Origin: AP-15 sp963701815
Lineage (GTDB): Bacteria > Pseudomonadota > Alphaproteobacteria > ATCC43930 > CGMCC-115725
DNA length: 64,000 nucleotides
Assembly (NCBI GenBank): GCA_963701815.1
Contig: CAVPBN010000048.1
Coordinates: 1 to 64,000 of the forward strand
Direction: 5' to 3'
The notes below the pieces were generated by a model. That model was not told the origin of the DNA. It saw only the letters and a program-made list of their open reading frames with translations, and did no database searches. The translations under genes were made by a program, and so were the position numbers. The first letter of the stretch is position 1. Each line of letters begins with the position of its first letter. Of the stretch, positions 36,491 through 45,922 are shown piece by piece.

Positions 36491-37319
36491 TCACACGGCA
36501 GCCGCCTCGGCTTCGACCGGCGCAGCAGGGACCCCGAAATCGTCGCCGGCGTCTACGCCGATGTCCGCTTCCGGAGCGATCTGTTCGGCGATTTCGGCAC
36601 GGGCGCCGATATCGACGCCGGAAGCGGCAAGCTCGGCCTGCAACCCGTCGAGGACCGCACCCGACACCAGGTCGCAATAAAGGTGGATCGCCCGCATCGC
36701 ATCGTCGTTCCCCGGGATCGGGTAGGCGATCCCCTCGGGGGACGAGTTCGAAATCGAGGACGGCCACGACCGGGATGCGCAGGGTGTTGGCCTCGGCAAC
36801 CCCGATTGCCTCCTTATTGGTGTCGATGACGAACAGAATATCCGGCAGGCCGCCCATTTCCTTGATGCCGCCGAGCGCCCGTTCGAGCTTGTCGCGGCGA
36901 CGGGTCAGTTCGAGCAGCTCGCGCTTGGTCAGCCCGCTCTGCTCCTGCGAAATCCGCTCCTCGACCTCGCGCAGTCGACGGATCGACTGCGACATGGTCT
37001 TGAAATTGGTCAGCATGCCGCCGAGCCAGCGGTGGTTGACGTAATATTGACCGCAGCGTTTGGCCGCTTCGGCCACCGGCTCCTGCGCCTGCCGCTTGGT
37101 CCCGACCAGCAATACCCGTCCGCCGCCGGCGACGACATCCCGGATCGCCTGCAAGCCCTGGTGCAGCATCGGCATGGTCTGTTCGAGATCGATGATGTGA
37201 ATTCGGTTTCGCTCGCCGAAAATGTAGGGCGCCATTTTCGGGTTCCAGCGCCGCGTGTGGTGGCCGAAATGGACCCCGGCCTCGAGCAGCTGGCGCATTG
37301 TGTAAGACGGCATCGGCAT
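36491..37319 (-). CDS. rpsB: 30S ribosomal protein S2, one frameshift
   Basis: The ATG at 37319 (AAGGA upstream) gives MPMPSYTMRQLLEAGVHFGH, then NPKMAPYIFGERNRIHIIDL, YYVNHRWLGGMLTNFKTMSQ and LFVIDTNKEAIGVAEANTLR. At about 36757 the frame slips: deleting one T from GATTTCG yields VLDSNSSPEGIAYPIPGNDD, the normal S2 continuation, and the protein ends at 36491 after an Ala-rich acidic tail. Total 829 bases, one too many. S2 is essential and single-copy, so the living cell must make it; a sequence error in a T-run is the simplest account. Confidence 0.95.
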
Positions 37320-37412
37320 GGCATTTCCTTTTCCGGTTAGGCCGCCGCAGGAGAAATCGGGACCGTCGCATCGCGGCGGACGCCGACACCGGAGCGGCCG
37401 CCGCCCGGACAA

Positions 37413-37737
37413 TCCAAGCGTAAACGGCCGCGGCCCTGCGTGAGGGATCGAACGGCCGATATTTACGGCGCACCGGCCGTTTTGACAAGGCTGCCGCAGA
37501 AATGTTCGATCCGCGGGCCGCTGCGCAACGGGGCGCGCCCGTCGAGGATTCGCCGGCCTGAGGGCGTCGGCATCATATCGCAGGCGGTCGCGCCGCCTGC
37601 GAAATTCCCCCGCTGTTAATCTTTGGGGTCGACTCCCCGCGTCGCTGGACGCTATAGTGGTACGTATACGACGCTCACTAACATAGCACGTTATCTTCGG
37701 AAATACGCAACATAGTCAGCGAGAGGGGAACGGAACC
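37413..37737. other. Intergenic region upstream of rpsB and the ModA-like gene
   Basis: About 325 bases between divergent transcripts. It must contain the promoter of the long minus-strand operon and one for the binding-protein gene, which has a good ribosome site (AGAGGGGA before 37738). Near 37650-37680 the stretch CGCTATAGTGGTACGTATAC is AT-richer and could hold promoter elements. No riboswitch was recognised. Confidence 0.4.
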
Positions 37738-38049
37738 ATGTTAAGAAGCTACATTAAGCAAATGATGTTGGGTGCCGTATCGGCGCTTTTAATATCTACT
37801 TCATTCTCGGCTCATGCGGATGATGCAGCGATCAGGAGACGAACAAATATCAACCTCGCCGTGGCCTCGAATTTTTACGGTGTTCCGCCGTCGAATAGCG
37901 CGATTACGGATCTGATCAACGCATTTGAAAAGGCCAACCCCACCTATCGGGTTACGGTAGTTGACAACGGAGCCACAGCAACTCTGGGAATTAGATACTT
38001 GACATAGCCATCCGGAAAGATCATATTTAGCGGCAAGGAGTTAGCCGCT

Positions 38050-39000
38050 ATGACAACCATCAACCTCACCGATCCGATTTTCAGCGACGAGAACGCCGCT
38101 CGCGAGCATCTTGAGTTGATCCGCTGGCCGGATGGCCCTTTCTGCCCGCATTGCGGATCGGTCGAAAACATCCGCCGGCTGCAAGGCAAGTCGCATCGTC
38201 CCGGCCTTTACCAATGCAACGCCTGCCGCGAGCATTTCACGGTCATGGTCGGCTCGGTCATGGAACGGTCGCATATCCCGCTGCCGAAATGGGTACTGGG
38301 CTTTCACCTGATGGCCGCCAGCAAGAAGGGAATCAGCGCCCATCAACTGCACCGAATGCTCGGGATCACATACAAGTCGGCTTGGTTCATGGCGATGCGC
38401 ATCCGCGAGAGCATGCGCGAGTTATCACCGAATGAGAGCGGCCCGCTCGGCGGCGAAAATAAGGTCGTAGAGGTCGACGAAACCTACGTTGGCGGTAAGG
38501 CGCGCAACCAAAAGGGCAAGATTCCTCCGAAGGAAGCAGTCGTAGCCCTTGTCGAACGGGACGCCCGCGTCCGCTCGCACCACGTTCCCGAGGTCACTGC
38601 GAAGACGCTGCGGCCGATCCTGGTCTCCCATATCGATCGGAAATCGTACCTGATGACCGACGAGAGCACGGTCTATCCGACGATGGGGCGCGAGTTTGCC
38701 GGTCATGGCACGGTCAACCACTCGATCGAGGAATACGTCCGCACCGGCGGTTTCCACCATACGAACACGGTCGAAGGCTATTTTGCGATCCTCAAGCGCG
38801 GCATCATCGGCACCTATCACCACGTCAGCCAACGCCACCTGAAGCGGTATCTCGGCGAGTTCGATTTCCGATACAACGAGCGTATCGCTCTCGGGGTCGA
38901 CGATACCGAACGCGCGACAAAGGCGATCAAGGGCGCGGCCGGCAAGCGGATTACCTACCGACAGCCTCACGGAGAAACCGGAAGCTGGCCGAACGCGTAA
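38050..39000 (+). CDS. IS1595-family transposase (ISXO2-like DDE)
   Basis: 316 residues, intact. N-terminal zinc ribbon with CPHC (WPDGPFCPHCGSVENI) and CNAC, then a helical domain (MLGITYKSAWFMAMRIRESM), the first catalytic Asp in VEVDETYVGGKARN, the second in SYLMTDESTVYPTMGREFAG, and the closing HHTNTVEGYFAILKRGIIGT with the N/E position, then YNERIALGVDD. Start ATG 38050 after AAGGAG. It should still be able to move its element. Confidence 0.92.
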   Translation: MTTINLTDPIFSDENAAREHLELIRWPDGPFCPHCGSVENIRRLQGKSHRPGLYQCNACREHFTVMVGSVMERSHIPLPKWVLGFHLMAASKKGISAHQLHRMLGITYKSAWFMAMRIRESMRELSPNESGPLGGENKVVEVDETYVGGKARNQKGKIPPKEAVVALVERDARVRSHHVPEVTAKTLRPILVSHIDRKSYLMTDESTVYPTMGREFAGHGTVNHSIEEYVRTGGFHHTNTVEGYFAILKRGIIGTYHHVSQRHLKRYLGEFDFRYNERIALGVDDTERATKAIKGAAGKRITYRQPHGETGSWPNA

Positions 39001-39026
39001 GCCGAAAAGTTAGAGGGAGGTGAGAA

Positions 39027-39425
39027 ATGCCAATCCCGATCCCGCCTGGATTACGAAATGGGTTCGTTCCAGAGATCACTAGCGAGCGAACTGCTCGGAT
39101 TTACATCGTGAAGAACGGTGCACCGGCAGCATTCTTGGACAGCGATGCCGTCAGCTTGGGCCGTGCAGCAGCGTTGCTTCTCAGTGCGGCACAACAAATG
39201 TCGCCGTTCCTAGGGACCACACCACCATCTAGCGTCGGCACCGATTTCAGCGATGTGACCGTAGCAGCGTCCAGCGTTGGCCTGTCGTCAAATCCAGAGC
39301 CAATGCTAAGCACTCTGGTCGTCCGGGTGGGAGAGGCGACGGTGGGATTTGCAATACCCACCAAATCTCTGAGGGAGTTGGCGCAGGCGTTTCTAACTGC
39401 CAGCGCGATAGGGAATCCTCACTAG
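39027..39425 (+). CDS. Passenger gene of the IS1595 element, unknown function
   Basis: 132 residues starting 26 bases after the transposase, with a strong GAGGGAGGTGAG ribosome site. It contains RTARIYIVKNGAPAAFLDSD, a central linker with Ser/Pro, and MLSTLVVRVGEATVGFAIPT, which looks like a small beta-rich domain. I recognise no family. Its position between transposase and right inverted repeat makes it cargo. Confidence 0.55.
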   Translation: MPIPIPPGLRNGFVPEITSERTARIYIVKNGAPAAFLDSDAVSLGRAAALLLSAAQQMSPFLGTTPPSSVGTDFSDVTVAASSVGLSSNPEPMLSTLVVRVGEATVGFAIPTKSLRELAQAFLTASAIGNPH

Positions 39426-39569
39426 GTACAGCCCGGCGGCGGGAGCGCCCTTTATGCGGCGTCGCCGGCGTGTTCAACGCTCGCCGCAATGCGTCGTCGC
39501 GGCGGCTGGCGGTTTCGGCATCGCTATACGTCCCGTCTTTCGGCACATTTGTCATTCGGAGCACCCGAA

Positions 39570-39761
39570 ATGAGCGGCTTTAAGCCACTGTCTCTAACGC
39601 TTCCGGCCAGCCACTATGCCGCTATCGGCAAGGTAGCGGCAAATTTAATCCTGCATAGGCGTCCCGTCCCGCCTCGATCATCGCGGCAGTCAAATTGTTG
39701 GAATCGACGATTGGCTCTAACGCTACGCCATCCATCGCGAATCTCCCGGAAGCGAGCCTGA
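39570..39761 (+). CDS. Possible second small passenger frame
   Basis: A 63-residue frame from the ATG at 39570 (MSGFKPLSLTLPASHYAAIG) inside the IS1595 element. The first 25 residues look protein-like, but the remainder is Arg/Pro-rich as in chance frames. Could be a truncated gene. Confidence 0.2.
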   Translation: MSGFKPLSLTLPASHYAAIGKVAANLILHRRPVPPRSSRQSNCWNRRLALTLRHPSRISRKRA

Positions 39762-40638
39762 GAACGTATCAGGCACGCACGAAATTGTCAACGCAAAATT
39801 GCGTTATTCGTATGATTGCGATACCGATAAGGATCGCCGGCCTGTCACGCAGTCGCTATTTCACATACATTTGTTGGCTATGTCAACTACCCAATTCCCG
39901 CAACTCTTGCAAGTCATATCCTCGACGGCAACAAGCTTGGAGTAGATCTCTTTTTGGCGGCCGACACCGCTACGCCTTTCGATTTGCTTGTAAATCACTT
40001 TAGCGTCGTGGCTCCCTACAATTCCTTCTTCGCCCCTGCGCTGTACACCTTCAATTACGCCGGGGGTGTTCTTGCAATATTGAGCAACAAGAAAAACGTG
40101 GATCTTTCTTGCGAGACCGGCACTTGCGGCTACGATCCAAAGGTCTATAAAACCGTGGCGATCGCCGACCCAAGTCTTGCACCCTTCGGAGTAGCGGCCC
40201 AGTCGGTGTTGATCGGCAGGTATGGTCTTGTACCTCCCCTCTCCAGCAACAAGAAAGTGCACGAATACCCCAATATCACGGCGGCGTATAATGCGGTCAT
40301 CGCCAAAACGGACCCGGTAGGGTTTGTGGCAATGTCGGCAATCTGTTCCAACGGAAGTTACCCGACATCCGGAACCAGCGCATTAGCTTACTTTCCTATT
40401 GAAAGCAGCTCAACGCCTTCAGTCCTCGTAAACAACTACAACCCCCTTACGCAAGCCGGCATTGCGATCCGCAACCTTCGTCGTACTGGAGCACAGAATA
40501 TAGAGCTGCAAGCGTTTGTTGAGTACCTGACGGATTTTACGTCGCCACCGACGCCGGATTCGCAGATAATGACCACGCTCAAAAAATTCTGCTACAGCGC
40601 CCCGTAAATAGCCATCTGCACTCATTGACAAGACAGGA

Positions 40639-40672
40639 CACCACCCCGGCGGCTTCTGCCGCCGGGGTGGTG
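40639..40672 (+). terminator. Strong hairpin after the binding-protein gene
   Basis: CACCACCCCGGCGGC (40639-40653) and GCCGCCGGGGTGGTG (40658-40672) form a perfect 15-bp stem with a TTCT loop, 31 bases after the stop. There is no T-run behind it, so efficiency is uncertain, but position and stability fit transcription termination. Confidence 0.7.
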
Positions 40673-40810
40673 CGACCAAACGGCGACAATGCGTGGTGTC
40701 TGATCGCAACCGGGGTCGGTCTCGATATTCCGGTTCAAGAGTTGCCGCTCGGGGGCGATGTCCGGCGACATCGCGTTTGCCGAATCCGTTTGGTAACGCG
40801 GTATTCTGCA

Positions 40811-40820
40811 CGATATATCG
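40811..40820. promoter_or_regulatory. Palindrome upstream of mop
   Basis: CGATATATCG is a perfect 10-bp palindrome 75 bases before the mop start, in an AT-rich patch. Molybdate regulators such as ModE bind palindromes rich in TATA; a ModE-type gene lies at 47126. The link is a guess. Confidence 0.25.
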
Positions 40821-40895
40821 GAATCTTGGGGCGACGAACTGCGATCGACCTTTGCGGTTTGCCGCTCGGTTTGCGTCATTTTCCAGGAGGTCCAT

Positions 40896-41102
40896 ATGAA
40901 ACTCAGCGCCCGCAACCAACTCAAGGGCAAGATCGTCGCGGTGACCAAGGGTCAAACGACGGCGCATGTCCGCATCGATATCGGCGGCGGCGTGATCGTC
41001 ACTTCGTCGATCACCAACGAGGCCGTCGACGATCTTGCGCTCAAGACCGGTGACGAGGCCTTCGCTGTGATCAAGGCTTCGGATGTGATGGTCGCCAAGT
41101 GA
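40896..41102 (+). CDS. mop: Molybdenum-pterin-binding protein Mop (molbindin)
   Basis: 68 residues forming one TOBE/Mop domain: MKLSARNQLKGKIVAVTKGQ, AHVRIDIGGGVIVTSSITNE, AVDDLALKTGDEAFAVIKAS, DVMVAK. Such proteins form hexamers that store molybdate or tungstate in the cytoplasm. An excellent ribosome site (CCAGGAGG) precedes the ATG. Its stop overlaps the GTG of the next binding-protein gene. Confidence 0.92.
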   Translation: MKLSARNQLKGKIVAVTKGQTTAHVRIDIGGGVIVTSSITNEAVDDLALKTGDEAFAVIKASDVMVAK

Positions 41103-42141
41103 GGCGACGCGATCTGCTCTGTTTGACCGCCGGCGCGTTAGCCGGTTTCCATTCGGCGCCGTCCCTCGCCGCAGCAAAACCGTTCGGCGATTCCGGCGGA
41201 CGCCATATCGATGTGCCGGACCGGGTCGACCGGGTTTTCCCGGCCGGGCCGCCGGCCTCGGTCACGCTCTACACGGTCGCGCCCGAGAAGATGCTGGGTT
41301 GGACCCGCGCGCCCAGTCCCGGAGCGCGCCCGTTTCTGCCGGCGCGATACGCGGCCCTCCCGGAGATCGGTCGGCTGACCGCTCGCAGCAACGCGCTCGC
41401 TCTCGACAACGTCGCGCGGTTGAGGCCCGACCTGGTGCTCGATGTCGGCGATACCGGTGCAACCTACGTGTCGCTCGCCGACCGGGTACAGCAGCAGACC
41501 CATGTCCCTTACGCGCTGATCGGCGGCCGGCTCGCCGAGACGCCGACAACCTTGCGGACGATCGGTTCGCTGCTCGGCGCGGAAAAGCGCGCCGAGACGC
41601 TCGCCGCTACGCCGCCGCCACGCTCGCCCTTGCCGGCCGACGCGTCGGCAAGCTGTCGCCTGGCGATCGGCCGAGCATTTTCGTGGCGCACGGCGCACGC
41701 GGCATCGAGACGGCGGTCGCCGGTTCAATCGGCAGCGAAGTCGTCGACATGCTCGGGGCGCGCAACGTCGTCGCCGCGGGCACGGCCCGCCACACGATGA
41801 CCGAGGTGTCTCCCGAGCAGGTCCTCGCCTGGCAACCCGACGTGGTCCTGGCGATGGACCGCGGATTTTTGGCCGCGGTCGGCAGCGATCCAGTGTGGCG
41901 CAAACTCAAGGCAGTGCAGGAAAAGCGCATTCATTTTGTGCCCGATCTGCCGTTCTCCTGGCTCGACGACCCGCCGGCGCCCAATCGCCTGCTCGGGCTC
42001 CTATGGCTCGGCAAGCTGCTTTATCCTGCCGCCTTTCCCGAGGACATCCGCACCGAGGCCCGCCGCTTTTACACGCTTTTTTATCAGCACGAACCGGGCG
42101 GAGCGCAGCTCGACGGCCTTCTCGCCGACCCGCCGGCGTAA
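41099..42141 (+). CDS. TAT-exported ABC-type substrate-binding protein (BtuF/FhuD-like), one frameshift
   Basis: GTG 41099 overlaps the mop stop. The N-terminus is a twin-arginine signal (MRRRDLLCLTAGALAG). A class III (helical-backbone) binding protein follows: VFPAGPPASVTLYTVAPEKM, LPEIGRLTARSNALALDNVA, RLRPDLVLDVGDTGATYVSL. Near 41607 the frame shifts by one base (ETLA into RYAAATLALAGRRV), then MLGARNVVAAGTARHTMTEV, SPEQVLAWQPDVVLAMDRGF and a normal end. This class binds iron-siderophore, B12 or, in some cases, molybdate/tungstate; coupling to mop favours the last, without proof. Permease and ATPase genes are not adjacent. Confidence 0.75.
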
Positions 42142-42159
42142 TCGGCCCGCCTCGAACCG

Positions 42160-44453
42160 CTATTCCGCCGCCAAGCGTTGCGGCTCTTCGGCATCGAGTG
42201 CGGCAAGGATCTTGGGCGGCGCCATCGGCAGATCGCGCAGCCGCGCGCCGGTGGCGGCGTGGATGGCGTTGGCGACGGCGGCCATCGGCGGCACGATCGG
42301 CACCTCGCCGACACCCCGGACGCCAAACGGGTGACGCGGGTTCGGCACCTCGACGAGGATCGGGTCGATCATCGGCATGTCGGATGCGACCGGACAGCGG
42401 TAGTCGAGAAACCCCGGATTATCCAGCCGACCCTGCTTGTCGTAGATGTATTCCTCGTTGAGCGCCCAGCCGATGCCTTGGGTCACGCCGCCCTGGATCT
42501 GGCCTTCGACATAGCCGGATGGATCGCTCGGCCGACATCCTGCGCCGCGGTGTAGCGCAGCACGGTGACGTGCCCGGTCTCGGGATCGACCTCGACATCG
42601 CAGACATGGGTCGCGAAGGCGGGCCCGGCCCCCTGCGCGTTGAGCGACACCTCGGCGCCGATCGGGCCGCCGGTGCGCGCCGCCTTGATCGCGATTTCGG
42701 CCAGCGGCAGCGGGTCGAAGCTGCCGGCATTGGGCCCGGCCGGATAGGCGCAGCCGTCCCGCCAATCGATCGCTTCGGGGCTGATGTCCCAGATCATCGC
42801 GGCCCGGCGTTTCAGCTGGTCGATGACCTTTTCGGCGGCCTGCACCGTCGCCATGCCGGTAGCGAAGGTGACGCGGCTGCCGCCGGTGACATGGGTGAAG
42901 CCGATCGAGGCGGTGTCGGCGACGATCGGCTTGACCCGCTCGACCGGGATGCCCAGGGTCTCGGCCGCCATCATCGCCATCGAGGCGCGCGAGCCGCCGA
43001 TATCGGGGCTGCCCGAGGCGACGCTGACCGAGCCGTCCTCGTTGACGTGCACCTGCGCGCTCGATTCGCCGCCGACATTGAACCAGAAGCCGCAGGCGAT
43101 GCCGCGGCCCTGGTTGGGGCCGAGCGGAATGTGGTAGTTCGGGTGGTTCTTGACCGCCGCCAACGTGTCGAGATAGCCGATATTGGTCCAGGTCGGCCCG
43201 TGCACCGCCTTGGTGCCCTCCTTTGCGGCGTTCTTTTCGCGCAGCGACATCGGGTCGATCCGCAACTCGCGGGCCAGCTCGTCGATACAGCTCTCGACCC
43301 CGAAGGACGAGATCGGCGCACCCGGCGCGCGGTAGGCCGCGACTTTCGGCCGGTTCGAAACGACGTCGTAGCCGGTGATCTGCACATTCGGCAGATCGTA
43401 CATGGCAAAGGCGCACATGCAGCCGGGTTGGACCGGCGAGCCGGGGAAGGCGCCGGCCTGGTATTTGAGCACGAGCTCGGCGGCGACGATGGTGCCGTCG
43501 CGCTTGGCGCCGAGCTTGACCTCGATGACGCCGCCCGAGGTCGGGCCGGTGCCGCGGAACACATCTTCGCGGGTCATCACGATCTTGACCGGCCGCCCGG
43601 TCTTCTGCGACAGCGCCAACGCCACCGGCTCGAGATAGACGAGGGTCTTGCCGCCGAACCCGCCGCCGATCTCGGCCGGCGTCACCCGGATATTGGCGAT
43701 GTCGATGCCGAGCAGTTTCGCGCAATAGGCGCGGATCATGAACTGGCCCTGGCTGCTGGCCCAGATCTGCACTTGCCCGTCGGCGGCGGCCGAGACGACG
43801 CAGGCATGCGGCTCGATATAGGCCTGATGCACCGGCTGGGTCGTATAGCGCCGCTCGATGACCGCGTCGGCCTGGCGGAAGCCGGCGGCGACATCGCCCT
43901 TCGAAAAGGCGATCCGCTTGGCGATGTTGGAAGGCTTTTCGGGCTTGGGCTCGACGCCCTGGGTGAAGAGGTCGTCGTGCAACAGCGGCGCGTCCGCCGC
44001 CATCGCCGCTTCGACATCGATGACGTGCGGCAGCACCTCGTACTCGACCTCGATCAGCTCGACCGCCTCGGCGGCGATCGCCGGCGACAGTGCGGCGACC
44101 GCGGCCACGGCATGGCCTTCGTAAAGCGCCTTGTCCCGCGCCATGACGTTGCGCGACAGGTCGCGGAAGTTCATCGGGCCTTCGCCGACAAAAGCCTCTT
44201 CCGGGCCGATCTCCGGAAAGTCGGCGGCGGTCACGACCGCCCGCACACCGGGCAGCGCCAGCGCCTTTTCGGTGTTGATCCCGATGATCCGGGCATGGGC
44301 GTGCGGGCTGCGTTTGATCTTGCCGTAAAGCATGCCGGGCAGCGCCCGATCGGCGCCGAAATTGGCGCGGCCGGTGACCTTCTCGACCCCGTCCGGGCGA
44401 ATCGGCCGGGTGCCGACGACCTTGAGCTCTGTCCGGTTGGCAACGGATGTCAT
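42160..44453 (-). CDS. Xanthine dehydrogenase-family molybdopterin-binding subunit, one frameshift
   Basis: About 765 residues. The ATG at 44453 (SD GGAAGG) opens VVGTRPIRPDGVEKVTGRAN, with LPGMLYGKIKRSPHAHARI, QGQFMIRAYCAKLLGI, GGGFGGKTLVYLEPVALALS, PTSGGVIEVKLGAKRDG and the YRAPGAPISSFGVESCIDEL substrate region. A single deleted base near 42523 (IHP into SYVEGQIQGG) splits the end, which holds QGIGWALNEEYIY and the active-site GVGE (GVRGVGEVPIVPP). This is the CoxL/XdhB-type subunit carrying the Mo cofactor. The small 2Fe-2S and FAD subunits that normally accompany it are not next to it, so its partners must lie elsewhere or it uses another electron acceptor. Confidence 0.88.
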
Positions 44454-44680
44454 CAGCGGGCCCTTCCATAGGCTTGACGGGAGGGTCATCGTAATATCGG
44501 TTCACATATAGCGCAACCCTCTGCCCGCGAGGCCGACGATACGCTTCTTTCCGGCGTCCGCGGCGGAAAAGCGACCCAGGTTTCGGCAGGATAGGGGTCG
44601 CATTCGGCCGATCTTCGGCGGCCCGGTTCGAGGATTTACGCCGCCATCGTCCTTCCGTTCGATATTTCGCAAAATATGCA

Positions 44681-44721
44681 TTGACTGCTGCGCAGGTCTA
44701 CAATACGTAATTCGGTGAATT
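44681..44721 (+). promoter_or_regulatory. Promoter and operator of the ars operon
   Basis: TTGACT (44681-44686), a 17-base spacer and TACGTA (44704-44709) form a good sigma-70-type promoter. Overlapping its -10 is the inverted repeat AATTC-GGT-GAATT (44709-44721), a fitting ArsR operator 15 bases before the arsR start. Confidence 0.6.
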
Positions 44722-44736
44722 GTCGGAGTTTGGCAA

Positions 44737-45096
44737 ATGGATGAGAAACGCGCGATTGCCGCGCTGGGCGCGCTGGCCCAGGAAACCCGGCTCGCGCTGT
44801 TCCGGCTGCTGGTCGCTCGCGGGCCGGCGGGGCTGCCGGCCGGGGCGATCGCCGAACGCCTGGGCGTGCAACCCTCCTCGCTCTCTTTCCATCTGGCGCA
44901 GCTCGCCCATGCCGGGCTGATCGCCCAGCGCCGCCTGAGCCGGCAGCTGATCTACTCGGCCGAATACGGCGCGATGAACGCGCTGTTGACCTACCTGACC
45001 GAGAATTGCTGCGGCCGCGATGGAATCGGCGCGGCGCTCTGCGACCCAGCCGCCGGCTGCTGCTCGGATGCCGCGACAAAGACCACCGCCGCGTAG
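44737..45096 (+). CDS. arsR: Arsenic-responsive repressor ArsR
   Basis: 119 residues. Winged helix with LAQETRLALFRLLVARGPAG, AIAERLGVQPSSLSFHLAQL and HAGLIAQRRLSRQLIYSAEY. The usual metal motif in the recognition helix is absent; instead the C-terminus carries NCC, a later C and a CC pair (about residues 90-112), an arrangement known from C-terminal As(III)-binding ArsR types. First gene of arsR-arsM-acr3, under the operator just upstream. Confidence 0.92.
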   Translation: MDEKRAIAALGALAQETRLALFRLLVARGPAGLPAGAIAERLGVQPSSLSFHLAQLAHAGLIAQRRLSRQLIYSAEYGAMNALLTYLTENCCGRDGIGAALCDPAAGCCSDAATKTTAA

Positions 45097-45107
45097 GGAG
45101 ACGGAAC

Positions 45108-45905
45108 ATGGATGAGGCTGGAATCAAAGAAATGGTGCGTGCGCGTTATGGCGGCATCGCGGCAGCAAACGAGGCGGGCTGCTGCACGCCGTCGAAATCG
45201 TCCTGCTGCGGCCCGGAAGCCGCGTTACACGATAAGGCGCGGCGAATGGGCTATTCCGAGGCGGAGCTGGACGCGGTTCCCGAAGGCGCCAATCTCGGGC
45301 TCGGCTGCGGCAACCCGCAAGCGATCGCCGCGATGCGGCCGGGCGAGGTCGTGGTCGATCTCGGCAGCGGTGCGGGGTTCGATTGTTTTCTCGCCGCGCG
45401 GCAGGTCGGCGACGCCGGCCACGTGATCGGCGTCGATATGACCCATGAGATGCTGACAAAAGCACGCGACAACGCCGGCCGCATCGGCGCGCGCAATGTC
45501 GAATTCCGCCTCGGAGAACTCGAACACCTGCCGATCGCCGACAATACCGCCGACGCCGTCCTGTCCAACTGCGTGATCAATCTGGTGCCCGACAAAGCCC
45601 AGGTGTTCCGCGAGGCGTTCCGCGTGCTGAAGCCGGGCGGCCGGCTCGCGATCTCGGATGTCGTCAATATCTCGCCGCTGCCGCCCGAGCTGCGGGCCGA
45701 TCCGGCCCTGTTGTGCGGCTGCATTGCCGGCGCGGCGCCGGTCGAACGGATCGAGGACTGGCTGGCGCAAGCCGGCTTTATCGATGTGCGGGTGTCGCCA
45801 AAGCCGGAGAGCCGCGAGCTGATCGCGACCTGGGCGCCCGGCAGCGGCATCGAAAATTTCGTGACCTCGGCGACGATCGAGGCGCGCAAGCCGGCAGGGG
45901 CCTGA
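45108..45905 (+). CDS. arsM: Arsenite S-adenosylmethionine methyltransferase ArsM
   Basis: 265 residues, ATG 45108 with GGGAG upstream. N-terminal Cys cluster (AGCCTPSKSSCCGPE), GLGCGNPQAI, SAM motif I VVDLGSGAGFDCFLAARQVG, IGVDMTHEML, LSNCVINLVPDKAQVFREAF and LLCGCIAGA supply the Cys residues that hold As(III). It methylates arsenite to volatile or extrudable species. 11 bases after arsR. Confidence 0.92.
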   Translation: MDEAGIKEMVRARYGGIAAANEAGCCTPSKSSCCGPEAALHDKARRMGYSEAELDAVPEGANLGLGCGNPQAIAAMRPGEVVVDLGSGAGFDCFLAARQVGDAGHVIGVDMTHEMLTKARDNAGRIGARNVEFRLGELEHLPIADNTADAVLSNCVINLVPDKAQVFREAFRVLKPGGRLAISDVVNISPLPPELRADPALLCGCIAGAAPVERIEDWLAQAGFIDVRVSPKPESRELIATWAPGSGIENFVTSATIEARKPAGA

Positions 45906-45922
45906 TCGAACGACCAGGTCCG

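Larger units (their letters stand above)
37986..39899 (+). mobile_element. IS1595-family (ISXO2-like) insertion sequence with passenger gene
   Basis: 1914 bp flanked by the 8-bp direct repeat GCAACTCT (37978-37985 and 39900-39907), the duplication length known for IS1595. The ends are 24-bp inverted repeats matching at 21 of 24 positions: left starts GGGAATTAGATACTTGACA, right (reversed) starts GGGAATTGGGTAGTTGACA. It carries an intact transposase and at least one passenger frame. The borders are exact because the host gene is restored by removal. Confidence 0.93.
37738..40607 (+). pseudogene. ModA-like periplasmic binding protein, split by an IS element
   Basis: The two parts are 37738-37985 and 39908-40607. 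Taking out the IS and one copy of the 8-bp duplication rejoins the frame exactly (GATATL|ASHILDG), giving 315 residues. The N-terminus is a signal peptide (LGAVSALLISTSFSAHA). The body follows type-2 binding proteins of the molybdate class: INLAVASNFYGVPPSNSAIT, GVDLFLAADTATPFDLLVNH, YAGGVLAILSNKKNVDLSCE, VAIADPSLAPFGVAAQSVL, TDPVGFVAMSAIC. It may bind molybdate or a related oxyanion. Its GC content looks lower than that of its neighbours. The insertion destroys it; because the frame is otherwise clean, the event is recent. Confidence 0.8.

Noticed and set aside
36491..37319. Programmed ribosomal frameshifting in rpsB
   Set aside because: No slippery heptamer with downstream structure was evident, and rpsB is not known to use frameshifting; a sequence error is simpler.
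40755..40774. GCGATGTC/GACATCGC hairpin upstream of mop, considered as part of a molybdenum-cofactor riboswitch
   Set aside because: Only one isolated stem; none of the other conserved elements of that riboswitch could be placed, so it is not listed as an RNA.
42519..44471. 650-codon open frame antisense to the xanthine dehydrogenase subunit
   Set aside because: Shadow of the molybdopterin-binding subunit; Asp/Arg/His-rich with no family motifs.
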